A stretch of DNA of 22,363 bases from JACQCV01 sp964634555 (GCA_964634555.1 CAZWJJ010000012.1:1-22363), one strand, 5' to 3'; shown: positions 1 through 8,028, counted from the first letter of the stretch. Numbers and translations are program-made. Notes: a model not told the origin generated them from the sequence alone.

Positions 1-990
1 GAGGGTGATTTTGTCATGGATTGATCTGAGGAATTTACTGTCTCTTTGCATCCAGATTAGCCAGTTATGGCTATAAAAATCGCTTCTACCCTTGAAATCG
101 TTGACACAACCTTGATAGTTGTAATGCGCTGTCGCAAAGTCAATACATTGCGAAACCTGAATTTGCGCCGGATCAATTGTTCGGCAGGATTGTGCATTCT
201 CAAAAACTGTTATGCAGTGATCGGGCAATTGAAGATTGTTGCTAACATTAGGTCTAGGACAATAATGAGACAGTTGGTAAAAGTAGTTACTGTTTTGATC
301 TAGGTAGCCTTCACAAATATTTTCCTTAAAATTCAGATGATTTTCTTGTTGGCCGGAGATTAGTTTCGCGGTGTCGTAGGGAGCCAAAACTATTTCATCG
401 TTTGGAACAGATGAAACGCCAGGTAAAATATGACCCTTTGGGATTACAAAAATTTCGCCACCGGAATTTTGAATTTTAAATCCGGTAATATCGATATTTT
501 CGCTGTTGGTGCTGACATTCTCAATACTGATGTATTCGCTTTCTGGATCGTTGCCATAATTATTAACGTAGTTGATCTTAACTTTTCCGTATAATGAAGA
601 TGTAGCGGAACTATTTGTTGTACTAGTGATCGGTATTACTGCCGGGATGCCAATGATGGTTGGTGAAGTTCGGTTCGGCTGTCGGACGATCTGAATATTT
701 GCTGCCGCTCTTGTTAATGGACCAAAATATCCGCTTATGGGAGAGATGTTATTTGTGGCTTGAAATTGTCTCACAGCATTTACTGTTAGGGTAAAATAGT
801 TTCCGGATGATGGAATATCACCCGACAAGAATCCCAGATTTTTCAATAGGTCTTGCAACTTTACAACGTCGACATCGCGTCTTAGGCCGTAGTGGAGATT
901 TCGGTTGAATTGAAAATCAGCGGCAAATGCCATTGTTGAAATTGCCAGAAGAATGATCATTAAGATCATCTGTTTTAAAAAATTGTTCAT
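1..990 (-). CDS. Secreted protein with peptidoglycan-binding and lamin-tail-like domains (3' end off window)
   Basis: The frame is open from ATG at 990 to the window edge (330 codons, no stop), so the C-terminus is missing. Residues 1-24 are a signal peptide with a hydrophobic core and an AFA-A cleavage site. Residues about 32-100 resemble a PG_binding_1 domain (YGLRRDVDVVKLQDLL, then VNAVRQFQ and GYFGPLTRAA). A Ser/Thr/Pro-rich linker at 105-132 leads to a beta-rich stretch at 133-215 that looks like a lamin-tail domain. The end (226-330) has six cysteines (226, 244, 259, 269, 282, 295) and a DFYSHNWLIWMQRDS motif that I recall as the usual tail of this CPR protein type. A role on the cell surface, bound to peptidoglycan, is inferred. 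The gene is divergent from the one at 1053. The last visible residues (HDKITL) resemble a region near the family's usual end, so little is probably missing. Confidence 0.85.
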   Translation of the reverse strand, partial: MNNFLKQMILMIILLAISTMAFAADFQFNRNLHYGLRRDVDVVKLQDLLKNLGFLSGDIPSSGNYFTLTVNAVRQFQATNNISPISGYFGPLTRAAANIQIVRQPNRTSPTIIGIPAVIPITSTTNSSATSSLYGKVKINYVNNYGNDPESEYISIENVSTNSENIDITGFKIQNSGGEIFVIPKGHILPGVSSVPNDEIVLAPYDTAKLISGQQENHLNFKENICEGYLDQNSNYFYQLSHYCPRPNVSNNLQLPDHCITVFENAQSCRTIDPAQIQVSQCIDFATAHYNYQGCVNDFKGRSDFYSHNWLIWMQRDSKFLRSIHDKITL

Positions 991-1003
991 ATATTATCTA
1001 TCT

Positions 1004-1031
1004 ATATTAACATTAACTTTTAGTTTTTCAA
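1004..1031 (-). promoter_or_regulatory. Promoter of the secreted peptidoglycan-binding protein
   Basis: On the minus strand a -35 TTGAAA (1031-1026) is followed by a 16-bp spacer and a -10 TAATAT (1009-1004). The ATG at 990 lies 13 nt further on, giving a very short leader without a Shine-Dalgarno site. Inferred by eye from consensus matches. Confidence 0.45.
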
Positions 1032-1037
1032 TTCTTT

Positions 1038-1046
1038 TGCTATAAT
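1038..1046 (+). promoter_or_regulatory. Extended -10 promoter directly upstream of the gene at 1053
   Basis: TGCTATAAT is a perfect -10 with a TGn extension; no good -35 is visible, which an extended -10 can tolerate. Only 6 nt separate the -10 from the ATG at 1053, so the transcript should start at or next to the start codon (leaderless). Confidence 0.6.
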
Positions 1047-1052
1047 AGGCCA

Positions 1053-1694
1053 ATGGTTATCTCTTATCATGGCATAGGGTGTTTTAAGGTTCAACTCGGC
1101 GATGTCGTTATTGCCTTCAACCCTATTTCTAAAGATTCTGATTTTAAATCGACCCGCTTTTCATCTGATATTGCAATTATTAGTTTGCATGACAAGAATT
1201 ATAATGGCGTGCCGAATGTTTCAGGCGGTAGCCGGGAGCTTTTTGTAATTGATGGTCCGGGTGAATATGAAGCTGGCGGGGTCTATGTTAAGGGGTTCGG
1301 TATTACTCAGACTATGAATGGTGAGGAAAAGGTCAATACGGTCTATTCGGTTGTTTTTGATGATATTAATCTTTGCCATTTGGGAGCTCTCAACATTGGA
1401 AATATCAAGGCAGAAATAAAAGAGGAGTTGGGTGAGATTGATATTTTGTTCGTGCCGATTACTGGCGGTGATCTGCTTGGTTCGGCTGAGGCAAGCAAGT
1501 TGGTTAATTTATTAGAGCCGAAGATTGTTATTCCTATGTCGAGTGATGAAGGGGGTGTTTCTAAAACCGCAGTGGCGGCCTTTCTTAAGGAATCAGGAGC
1601 CGAAGATGTCTCACAGATAGATAAGTTGACTATTAAATCTAAAGATCTCGAAGGTAGGGAAGGGGAAGTTGTACTTTTGGCGCCGGTCGTGTAA
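1053..1694 (+). CDS. Metallo-beta-lactamase-fold protein (COG2220/UlaG-like), metal site degenerate
   Basis: The 213-residue protein follows the outline of the small Zn-hydrolase family COG2220: an opening MVISYHGIGCFKVQ strand, an FVIDGPGEYE segment at 64-73, a CHLG segment at 108-111 and an IVIPM strand at 158-162. The metal-binding signatures are largely lost. Where active relatives have HxHxDH the protein reads SLHDKNYN (44-51); CHLGAL lacks the usual aspartate; IPMSS lacks the usual histidine. It is therefore probably not a functional metallo-hydrolase and may be structural or regulatory. The start is fixed by the -10 box 6 nt upstream. It is followed after 16 nt by a small membrane protein and then gyrA, all on the plus strand, so it is probably first in that operon. 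Family assignment is from memory of motifs. Confidence 0.75.
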   Translation: MVISYHGIGCFKVQLGDVVIAFNPISKDSDFKSTRFSSDIAIISLHDKNYNGVPNVSGGSRELFVIDGPGEYEAGGVYVKGFGITQTMNGEEKVNTVYSVVFDDINLCHLGALNIGNIKAEIKEELGEIDILFVPITGGDLLGSAEASKLVNLLEPKIVIPMSSDEGGVSKTAVAAFLKESGAEDVSQIDKLTIKSKDLEGREGEVVLLAPVV

Positions 1695-1710
1695 AAAATT
1701 TTCAATACAT

Positions 1711-2013
1711 ATGCAAAAAAGATTACATGATTTTATGGATAAGATACAGTCTAAGTCTCTCGCAGAAAGGCGGAAGTTGCTTTTCCAGTGGTCAATTTTG
1801 ATTGGAGTTGTTATATTTGTTCTGGGGTTGTGGACAATTTCTAATGACATTTTGGCAGTAAATGCAAAATCTTCCAATCTGGATGATGTTGGAGCTGTGG
1901 TTAAAGCTCCTTCTGCTATGGATACTTTAAGTTCGAGTTTTTCTTCATTAGTTCAGAATGTAAAAAGCAGTCTACAGGATCTTAATGATAAATTGGGAGA
2001 GCTGAATAAGTAA
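1711..2013 (+). CDS. Small single-pass membrane protein, unknown function
   Basis: I do not recognise the family. The 100-residue protein has a charged N-terminus (MQKRLHDFMDKIQSKSLAERR), one transmembrane helix at about 25-48 (WSILIGVVIFVLGLW) and a Ser-rich, then amphipathic C-terminus (SSFSSLVQNVKSSLQDLND) that may form a short coiled coil outside the membrane. I chose ATG 1711, 16 nt after the stop of the preceding gene. The frame also stays open to ATG 1669, but that would overlap the upstream gene and add an unlikely Arg/Lys-rich stretch. gyrA begins 15 nt downstream, so the three are probably co-transcribed. No Shine-Dalgarno site is seen. Confidence 0.65.
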   Translation: MQKRLHDFMDKIQSKSLAERRKLLFQWSILIGVVIFVLGLWTISNDILAVNAKSSNLDDVGAVVKAPSAMDTLSSSFSSLVQNVKSSLQDLNDKLGELNK

Positions 2014-2028
2014 TCAGGGCAAATAAAC

Positions 2029-4521
2029 ATGGCTAAGAACGATTCAAAAAATAATAGGGGCAAGGGTGAGCGTTTGTCTCCGGAAGATGAGGCATTGGCT
2101 GCAACACGAATTCTTCCGATAGATATTGTTCCGGAAATGCGTAAATCGTACCTAGACTATGCGATGTCTGTTATTGTTTCGCGAGCCTTGCCGGATGTTC
2201 GTGATGGACTCAAGCCGGTGCATAGAAGAATATTGTATTCGATGCATCAGAATGGATTGACTTACAGCGCTAAATTCAGAAAATCAGCGACCATCGTCGG
2301 AGATGTTTTGGGTAATTATCACCCGCATGGCGATTCATCGGTTTATGACGCGATGGTTAAATTGGCGCAAGATTTTTCAACTCGATATCCGATGGTTTTT
2401 GGCCAAGGCAACTTTGGTTCTAATGACGGCGACTCTGCCGCCGCTTATCGATATACGGAGGCGAAGATGGCTAGAATTGCCGCTGAGATGCTTCGTGATA
2501 TTGAGAAGGATACGGTAAACTTTGTTCCAAATTATGACAATACAAAAAAGGAGCCGTCGGTTTTTCCATCCGTTATTCCAAATCTTCTTTTGAATGGCAC
2601 ACTCGGTATTGCTGTCGGTATGGCGACAAAAATTCCACCTCACAATCTTCGCGAAGTGATGGATGCGCTGGTTCATTTGATCGATAATAAAGATGCGACC
2701 AATGACGATCTGCACAAATTTGTTAAGGGTCCGGATTTTCCGACAGCTGGTATTGTTTATAACGATAAGGATATTAGTCATGCTTATGCTACCGGCCGAG
2801 GCGGAGTTGTGGTGCGAGGGGAGGCTGAAATAGTTGAAACAAAATCTGATAATTTTCAGATAGTCATCACTTCGATTCCATATCAGGTGAACAAAGCCGA
2901 GATGATTATAAAAATGGCTGAGCTGGTGCGTGAAAAGAAGATCGAGGGGATTAAAGATATCCGTGATGAATCAACAAAAGATGTTCGGGTCGTCGTCGAT
3001 ATTAAGGCCGGAGCTTATCCGCAAAAAGTTTTAAATGCACTTTATAAATATACCGATCTTGAACAGACCTTTAACTACAACATGTTGGCGCTTGTTGATG
3101 GCATTCCGAAAGTTCTCTCACTGAAAACTATTTTAGAAGAGTTTGTTTCTCATCGGCAAATTGTCGTTAAAAGGCGAACTCAGTTTGATCTTCAGAAAGC
3201 CCTGGATCGCGAACATATTTTGCTTGGTCTGAAGAAAGCGCTGGATCATATTGATGAGATAATCAGAATAATTAAAAAATCTAAAGATACGCCGGAGGCC
3301 TCCCGTAATCTTATTTCGGCTTTTAAGTTTTCTGTCATTCAGGCGACAGCTATTTTGGAAATGAAGTTGGCGCGCCTCGCCGGTTTGGAAAGAAAAAAGA
3401 TTGAGGATGAATTGAAGGCCGTTCAGGAGCTCATCAAAGAGTTGCGTGCGTTGTTAGCGAGCCCGGCCAAAATTTTGAAAGTTATAAAAGATGAATTTGT
3501 GGAAGTAAAAGAAAAATACGGCGATGACAGGCGAACGAAGGTTGTGAAGGGCGGAGTAAAAGATATTAATGAGGAAGATCTTGTGCCTGAGGAGGAGTCG
3601 GTTTTGGTTTTGACCTCCGGTGGATACGTTAAGCGAACCGATCCGAGCGAATATAGAGCGCAAAAGCGCGGCGGCGTTGGGGTCATGGACCTTAACACCA
3701 AGGAAGAAGATTTTATTACAATCTTTTTAACTGCCAATACTCACAGCGATTTACTTTTCTTCACCGATCGCGGTAAAGCCTATCAGATTAAGATGTATGA
3801 GATACCGGAAGGCAAACGCGCTACACGCGGTAAATCTATCATGAATTTCTTATCTCTTAGTGATGGTGAAGTTGTGACGTCTGTATTGGCTATGCCGAAG
3901 GAGTTGAAGAATGTTAAATTGTCGCTTCTCATGGTAACGAAGCAGGGGGTTTCTAAAAAAGTTTCTGCTGATAGCTTTAAGGATGTTCGTCGGAGCGGCT
4001 TGATCGCTATTAAGTTAGCTGATGGCGATCAGTTGATGGCCGCGCGTTTTGTTGAAGGAGGCGATACAGTTATTTTGGCGACAGGTTTAGGTCAATCTAT
4101 TAGATTCAAAGAGTCGGATATTCGTGAAATGGGTAGGACAGCCGGCGGAGTTAGAGCTATGAAATTAAAGAAAGGCGATGAGATTGTTGGTACAGATATC
4201 GTTAAGAAAGAGAATAAAGATGTTACATTTCTGATTATGAGCGGCAACGGATACGGAAAGCGCAGTGCCCTGAAGGATTATAAAATTCAAAAGAGGGGAG
4301 GATCAGGCATTAAGACGGCCAAAGTTACAGCTAAGACTGGCAAGCTGATTGTCAGTAAGGCGATCACTGAAGCTGAAACAGAACTGATCGCTATCTCTAA
4401 AAACAGCCAGGTGATAAGAGTGGATATAAAAGAGGTGCCGGTGCTGGGCCGACAGACACAGGGTGTCAGAATTATGAAATTACGTGAAGGAGATTTAATC
4501 GCGTCTCTTACCTGCCTCTAG
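2029..4521 (+). CDS. gyrA: DNA gyrase subunit A
   Basis: GyrA is the DNA-breaking and rejoining subunit of gyrase, which works with GyrB to add negative supercoils. At 830 residues the length is normal. The N-terminal winged-helix/tower region includes the active tyrosine Y142 in AAAYRYTEAKM. The quinolone-resistance region reads HPHGDSSVYD (98-107); S103 and D107 match E. coli S83 and D87, so this is the wild-type, quinolone-sensitive form by analogy. The C-terminal beta-pinwheel has a GyrA box, QKRGGVG (545-551), and a second similar motif, QKRGGSG (from 754), which favours GyrA over ParC. Blade motifs GRTAGGVRAMKL and GRQTQGVRIMKL are also visible. The gene ends with TAG. It is last in a likely three-gene run; gyrB is not in the window. 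The ATG is preceded by no Shine-Dalgarno site. Confidence 0.97.
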   Translation: MAKNDSKNNRGKGERLSPEDEALAATRILPIDIVPEMRKSYLDYAMSVIVSRALPDVRDGLKPVHRRILYSMHQNGLTYSAKFRKSATIVGDVLGNYHPHGDSSVYDAMVKLAQDFSTRYPMVFGQGNFGSNDGDSAAAYRYTEAKMARIAAEMLRDIEKDTVNFVPNYDNTKKEPSVFPSVIPNLLLNGTLGIAVGMATKIPPHNLREVMDALVHLIDNKDATNDDLHKFVKGPDFPTAGIVYNDKDISHAYATGRGGVVVRGEAEIVETKSDNFQIVITSIPYQVNKAEMIIKMAELVREKKIEGIKDIRDESTKDVRVVVDIKAGAYPQKVLNALYKYTDLEQTFNYNMLALVDGIPKVLSLKTILEEFVSHRQIVVKRRTQFDLQKALDREHILLGLKKALDHIDEIIRIIKKSKDTPEASRNLISAFKFSVIQATAILEMKLARLAGLERKKIEDELKAVQELIKELRALLASPAKILKVIKDEFVEVKEKYGDDRRTKVVKGGVKDINEEDLVPEEESVLVLTSGGYVKRTDPSEYRAQKRGGVGVMDLNTKEEDFITIFLTANTHSDLLFFTDRGKAYQIKMYEIPEGKRATRGKSIMNFLSLSDGEVVTSVLAMPKELKNVKLSLLMVTKQGVSKKVSADSFKDVRRSGLIAIKLADGDQLMAARFVEGGDTVILATGLGQSIRFKESDIREMGRTAGGVRAMKLKKGDEIVGTDIVKKENKDVTFLIMSGNGYGKRSALKDYKIQKRGGSGIKTAKVTAKTGKLIVSKAITEAETELIAISKNSQVIRVDIKEVPVLGRQTQGVRIMKLREGDLIASLTCL

Positions 4522-4588
4522 TTTAAAAGTTTCTAATTGATTATTTCTTTATTGCTGGCGTAGAGCGAGAGAATGAAAAATAACCAGC

Positions 4589-4615
4589 TGTCTCATTGTG
4601 GGGAGTATTTACGAC
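4589..4615 (+). repeat. Degenerate left half of the intergenic palindrome
   Basis: TGTCTCATTGTGGGGAGTAT and the following TTACGACA match the left arm of the repeat family (TGTCATTGYGAGGAGTTTRCGACGA) with an insertion and substitutions; the right arm is absent. Confidence 0.5.
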
Positions 4616-4627
4616 AAACTTAATATT

Positions 4628-4714
4628 TGTCATTGTGAGGAGTTTACCATGAGGCAATCTATTCACTCACATACGTAATGAGATTGCTTCGTCGTAAAAA
4701 CTCCTCGCAATGAC
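4628..4714 (+). repeat. Intergenic palindromic repeat, copy 1
   Basis: The left arm (TGTCATTGTGAGGAGTTTAC, ending in GGCAATCT) and right arm (GAGATTGCTTCGTCG, then CTCCTCGCAATGAC) are inverted copies, so RNA from either strand folds into a long hairpin. The right arm is unusually complete and mirrors more of the left arm than in the other copies. Confidence 0.85.
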
Positions 4715-4723
4715 CAGTGGGAG

Positions 4724-4811
4724 TGTTATTTCGAGGAGTGAAATGACGAAGCAATCTCTAACGGTTAATTTACAGAGATTGCCGCGCTCCCTGCGGTCGT
4801 TCGCAATGACA
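4724..4811 (+). repeat. Intergenic palindromic repeat, copy 2 (variant)
   Basis: The left arm is the variant TGTTATTTCGAGGAGTGAAA, TGACGAAGCAATCTC; the right arm is GAGATTGCCGCGCTCCCTGC followed by GGTCGTTCGCAATGACA. Inner and outer segments still pair, but the middle differs from the other copies, suggesting a separate subfamily. Confidence 0.8.
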
Positions 4812-4867
4812 CCATACTACTTAAATTGATATTTTTTATTCCATAAATTATTTGTGGTTAAGTGTAC

Positions 4868-4896
4868 TTTGTTTTCATATTCGTCCATTGTATAAT
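4868..4896 (+). promoter_or_regulatory. Promoter of the methyltransferase/pilin cluster
   Basis: A weak -35 TTTGTT (4868-4873), a 17-bp spacer and a perfect -10 TATAAT (4891-4896) precede the ATG at 4921, giving a leader of about 18 nt with no Shine-Dalgarno site. Confidence 0.5.
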
Positions 4897-4920
4897 TGAG
4901 TGGTATAAAAATTTATTTCT

Positions 4921-5451
4921 ATGGCCTTTGCAGATCCAACTGAAAATTTAAAAAAATTGAATATTAAAGAGGGGTGGAAGGTGGCTGATTTTGGCACGGG
5001 AAGCGGATTTTATGCCATCGGGATTTCAAAAAGAATTGGAGATACAGGCCGAGTTTATGCCATTGATGTTCAGAAAGATCTGCTGGCTAAACTTGCCAAT
5101 CGCGCCAAAGAGGAAGGTTTAAATAATGTTGAAATTATTTGGGCTGATGTTGATCAGATTGGCGGATCAAAGTTGGCTGATGGATTTCTTGATGCTGTGG
5201 TCGTATCTAATATTTTGTTTCAGTCTGAAAATAAGGAAAATTTAGCTAAGGAAACCTTTCGCGTTTTAAAATCCGGTGGCGAGGTGATGGTGATCGATTG
5301 GACGGATTCTTATGGTGGCTTAGGGCCACGATCGGATCAGATATTTTCTGTGAGTAAGGCCGAAGAACTTTTTGTCAAAAATGGTTTTACTGTGGTTGAA
5401 AGTTTTGACGCCGGTGATCATCATTGGGGATTAGTTTTTAAGAAATTGTAA
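4921..5451 (+). CDS. Class I SAM-dependent methyltransferase
   Basis: A 176-residue Rossmann-fold methyltransferase. Motif I is VADFGTGSGFY (21-31), which binds S-adenosylmethionine; the acidic residue at the end of the second strand is D49 in VYAIDVQ; a later LDAVVVSNILF strand and a FRVLKSGGEVMVIDW segment complete the usual order of this fold. The substrate cannot be read from the sequence. The C-terminal SKAEELFVKNGFTVVESFDA segment and HHWGLVFKK strand are typical of Methyltransf_11/25-type enzymes. It starts 25 nt after a -10 box, lacks a Shine-Dalgarno site, and its stop lies 1 nt before the solute-binding protein gene, so the two are probably translated from one message. Confidence 0.88.
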   Translation: MAFADPTENLKKLNIKEGWKVADFGTGSGFYAIGISKRIGDTGRVYAIDVQKDLLAKLANRAKEEGLNNVEIIWADVDQIGGSKLADGFLDAVVVSNILFQSENKENLAKETFRVLKSGGEVMVIDWTDSYGGLGPRSDQIFSVSKAEELFVKNGFTVVESFDAGDHHWGLVFKKL

Positions 5452-5452
5452 G

Positions 5453-6778
5453 ATGAATTTATTTCAGTCAATTGTTTTAGCGATCTTTGGCTTTTTGGCA
5501 GTTGCCGCTGTGGTTATTTTTAGCATGACCTCAAGCCGGGGCGGTAGTATTAATTACGCCGGCACCTTTATAGTCTGGTGTACTTTGCCGGAGGCGACAG
5601 TCAAAGATGTCTTCGATAATTTTAGCAACGCTAACTCTTCATCTTATAAAGTTCAGTATGTGGAAAAAAAGGCGGATACTTTTGAAACTGATCTAGTTTC
5701 ATCTTTGGCTTCCGGTGATGGTCCGGATCTAATTTTTATGCCCCAGAGTTTGATTATTTCAAATAGGAATAAAATTTTGCCTATTGGTTATGATCTCTAT
5801 TCGGCCAGAAATTTTAGCGATGATTTTACAGATGGAGCCGCAATATTTGCCAATAAAGACGGTATAATCGGCATGCCGCTATATGTTGATCCGTTGGTGA
5901 TGTATTGGAATAAAGACTTGTTCTCTTCGGCGGGGGTTGTAAGTTTTCCAACTCACTGGAGTGAATTTGATAGTCTAGCTAGCAAATTAACTAAAAGTAG
6001 TTCCGACGGTAATATTTCTCAGTCTCTGATTGCCATGGGTTCATATTCTAATATTGAACATGTTAAGGATATTCTTGCATCGCTCTTTTTACAATCTGGA
6101 AATGAGATTGTGCGTTTTGCACAAGGAGATGAGTTAAATAGTGCCGGGGGTCAGTCATCTTATTCTGTTCAGCTTGGAAATAATATTTCATCGGATAGTG
6201 GCACTGTTTCTGCGCTAAAATTTTTCCTCGATTTTTCAAATCCAGTTAAGAGAAGTTACTCCTGGAATACAGCTTTGCCTAATTCAAAAACAGTTTTTGC
6301 TGGCGGAACCTCAGCGATATATCTTGGTCTCTCATCGGACTATAGTTCTATTCGTCTTACTAATCCGCATCTGAATTTTGATGTTGCTAATCTCCCGCAA
6401 AGAGATGGATCACCGACACGGGTAACATATGGGAATTTTTATGGGGTCGCTGTTACCAGGGGTACCAAAAATCCTGCAGTTGCAAAGCAGATCGCTATAG
6501 ATATGTCAGATGGTGATTTTGTAAAATCGTTGGCAGATGCTATTGCCTTGCCGCCTGCGCGCCGTGATCTTCTGTCTGGAGGTAATAAGGACCTGATTCA
6601 ATCAGTTTTTTATTCTTCTGCAATTATAAGCAAGTCATGGCTTGATCCGATGCCGACAGCTAGCGATCAGGTATTTCAAGATATGATACAATCGGCTGCC
6701 TCAGGTTCAAAAACCGAGGGAGAAATTCTCATTGCCGCCGGTCAGAAGTTACAAAATTTAGTTAAGGCGAATAATTAA
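5453..6778 (+). CDS. Extracellular solute-binding protein (family 1 type)
   Basis: The 441-residue protein begins with an uncleaved anchor or signal helix at about 5-25 (IVLAIFGFLAVAAVVIF) and no lipobox. The rest follows the family-1 solute-binding fold: an early strand GTFIVWCTLP, a DLVSSLASGDGPDLIFMP segment, then GIIGMPLYVDPLVMYWNKDL, the hinge pattern shared with sugar-binding proteins, and THWSEFDSLASKLTK. Family members deliver sugars or peptides to ABC importers, but no importer genes are nearby, so the ligand and partner are unknown. It is followed 5 nt later by the first of five pilin-like genes, suggesting a shared envelope function. Annotating it as a sugar transporter would go beyond the evidence. 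Confidence 0.87.
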   Translation: MNLFQSIVLAIFGFLAVAAVVIFSMTSSRGGSINYAGTFIVWCTLPEATVKDVFDNFSNANSSSYKVQYVEKKADTFETDLVSSLASGDGPDLIFMPQSLIISNRNKILPIGYDLYSARNFSDDFTDGAAIFANKDGIIGMPLYVDPLVMYWNKDLFSSAGVVSFPTHWSEFDSLASKLTKSSSDGNISQSLIAMGSYSNIEHVKDILASLFLQSGNEIVRFAQGDELNSAGGQSSYSVQLGNNISSDSGTVSALKFFLDFSNPVKRSYSWNTALPNSKTVFAGGTSAIYLGLSSDYSSIRLTNPHLNFDVANLPQRDGSPTRVTYGNFYGVAVTRGTKNPAVAKQIAIDMSDGDFVKSLADAIALPPARRDLLSGGNKDLIQSVFYSSAIISKSWLDPMPTASDQVFQDMIQSAASGSKTEGEILIAAGQKLQNLVKANN

Positions 6779-6783
6779 AATTT

Positions 6784-7236
6784 ATGAAAACTCTGGAGAT
6801 GATTATAAAATATAAGAATCACCTCGCGCTCTCATTTTTCACTTTTATCTTATTGGTCGGCTCAACGCCTTTTTTTGCTAATGCTGCCGGGATTGTTCCT
6901 GATTGTATACACACAGTTTCTGTTACACATGCAGATGGCAGTTCAAGCCAAGTTTCAGTTGTTGCCTGTCAATTTTCAGATTTAGTTATTCTACTTAATA
7001 ATATTATAAATTTTCTTCTGTTTAGCGTTATGATACCGGCCGCAACGTTATCAATAGCTGTTATTGGTTTTCAGTATTTAGCCGCCGCTGGTAATCCCGG
7101 TAAATTAGCCAAGGTACATGAACTTTTTAAAGATGTTCTCTGGGGAATATTTTTAGCGCTCGCAGCTTATTCGATTATAGAATTAATATTTTCTGTTTTG
7201 ACTAAGGCTGGAACGATTCCATCTATAACGGGTTAA
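6784..7236 (+). CDS. Type IV secretion pilin-like protein 1 (TrbC/VirB2-like)
   Basis: The 150-residue protein has a long signal peptide (1-34, ending FFANA-A), a short outer segment with two cysteines (C41 and C62) that could form a disulfide, and two transmembrane helices (about 66-100 and 117-140) joined by a small polar loop GNPGKLAKVHELFKD. This two-helix plan is that of VirB2/TrbC pilins and the pilin-like conjugal transfer proteins (Pfam T4SS_pilin) frequent in CPR genomes. With the next gene it forms a subgroup sharing GxPxKL in the loop. It lies 5 nt after the solute-binding protein gene. The fold class is fairly secure; participation in secretion is inferred. Confidence 0.75.
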   Translation: MKTLEMIIKYKNHLALSFFTFILLVGSTPFFANAAGIVPDCIHTVSVTHADGSSSQVSVVACQFSDLVILLNNIINFLLFSVMIPAATLSIAVIGFQYLAAAGNPGKLAKVHELFKDVLWGIFLALAAYSIIELIFSVLTKAGTIPSITG

Positions 7237-7248
7237 TTAAATAAAACT

Positions 7249-7623
7249 ATGATCCAAAACTTTATCCACAATTTTAAAGATTCCTTGTTTTCTAAATTTA
7301 CTGTTTATACTATAATAACCTTTGTACTAGTTGTTCCTTGTCTTTCTTTGGCAGATGGTGGCACTCTTGCAAATCCGCTTAAGGCAGAAAGTTTCTCTGA
7401 TCTTATTGCGGCCATTTTACAAATCATGATTCAGCTCGGTACCCCCATAGCCGCGATCTGTTTTGTATATACTGGCTTTGTTTTCGTAACATCTGAGGGT
7501 GATCCGAAAAAATTAGACACTGCTAAGAGTATGTTTTTCTGGACAGTTATCGGCACGGCGATAATACTTGGCGCAACTATTATTTTACAGATACTTCAGA
7601 GTACTGTTCAGAGTTTAAAGTAG
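7249..7623 (+). CDS. Type IV secretion pilin-like protein 2
   Basis: The 124-residue protein has a signal sequence at 1-35 (VYTIITFVLVVPCLSLA) and two transmembrane helices (about 52-82 and 95-118) connected by the polar loop EGDPKKLDTAKSMF. The loop matches GNPGKLAKVHELF of the preceding protein, marking the two as a paralogous pair. It lies 12 nt after gene 1 of the array. Assignment to VirB2/TrbC-like pilins rests on topology and loop pattern, not on a database search. Confidence 0.75.
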   Translation: MIQNFIHNFKDSLFSKFTVYTIITFVLVVPCLSLADGGTLANPLKAESFSDLIAAILQIMIQLGTPIAAICFVYTGFVFVTSEGDPKKLDTAKSMFFWTVIGTAIILGATIILQILQSTVQSLK

Positions 7624-7668
7624 ATCTTTTTAATTATTAGTCATTATTATTTATTACTAAAAATTTTT

Positions 7669-8028
7669 ATGTCAAACAAAACGAAACTTATGCTGTCTGC
7701 AGCGATTGCTATGGCTCCGGGAGTTGCTTTTGCAGCAGATGTCTCTAGCTTAACAAATTTATTGAATCAGATTACAAATCTTGTTGGTGGTACTTTGCCA
7801 AGATTGTTCTTTGCTATGGCTCTAGCTTATTTCTTGTACGGTCTTGTAAATTACGTGACTGTTGCGGGTGATGAGAAAAAGAGGACCGAAGCCAGAAATA
7901 CGATTGTATACGGTATAATAATTTTGTTTGTTATGACCTCAGTTTGGGGATTGATTTCATTTGTACAATCTTCAATTCAATTGCAGCAGGGTTCAGCCCC
8001 ACAAGTACCAACTATAAATGCTCAGTAG
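7669..8028 (+). CDS. Type IV secretion pilin-like protein 3
   Basis: The 119-residue protein has a clean signal peptide (1-22, GVAFA-A) and two helices, about 45-66 and 78-100. The core AYFLYGLVNYVTVAGDEKKR followed by IVYGIIILFVMTSVWGLI is the classic pattern of CPR T4SS pilin-like proteins (YG...GDEKKR.E.R..I.YGI..L.VM.SVWG). The tail is Gln/Pro-rich. It belongs with the next two genes in a second subgroup. The 45-bp AT-rich gap upstream is the largest in the array and could hold an internal promoter, but I see no convincing one. Confidence 0.82.
   Translation: MSNKTKLMLSAAIAMAPGVAFAADVSSLTNLLNQITNLVGGTLPRLFFAMALAYFLYGLVNYVTVAGDEKKRTEARNTIVYGIIILFVMTSVWGLISFVQSSIQLQQGSAPQVPTINAQ

Larger units (their letters stand above)
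4522..4920. other. Intergenic region packed with palindromic repeats
   Basis: This 399-bp stretch between gyrA and the methyltransferase gene carries no credible gene. It holds a degenerate half repeat (4589-4615), two full palindromic repeats (4628-4714 and 4724-4811) and a promoter near 4868-4896. I see no clear Rho-independent terminator behind gyrA; the palindromes could serve that role. Confidence 0.7.

Noticed and set aside
67..303. 78-codon plus-strand open frame
   Set aside because: It lies opposite the well-supported secreted protein gene on the minus strand and has no promoter, ribosome-binding site or recognisable protein pattern.
5453..6778. Part of an ABC sugar importer operon
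   Set aside because: The protein is a family-1 type binding protein, but no permease or ATPase gene is adjacent; the next genes are pilin-like.
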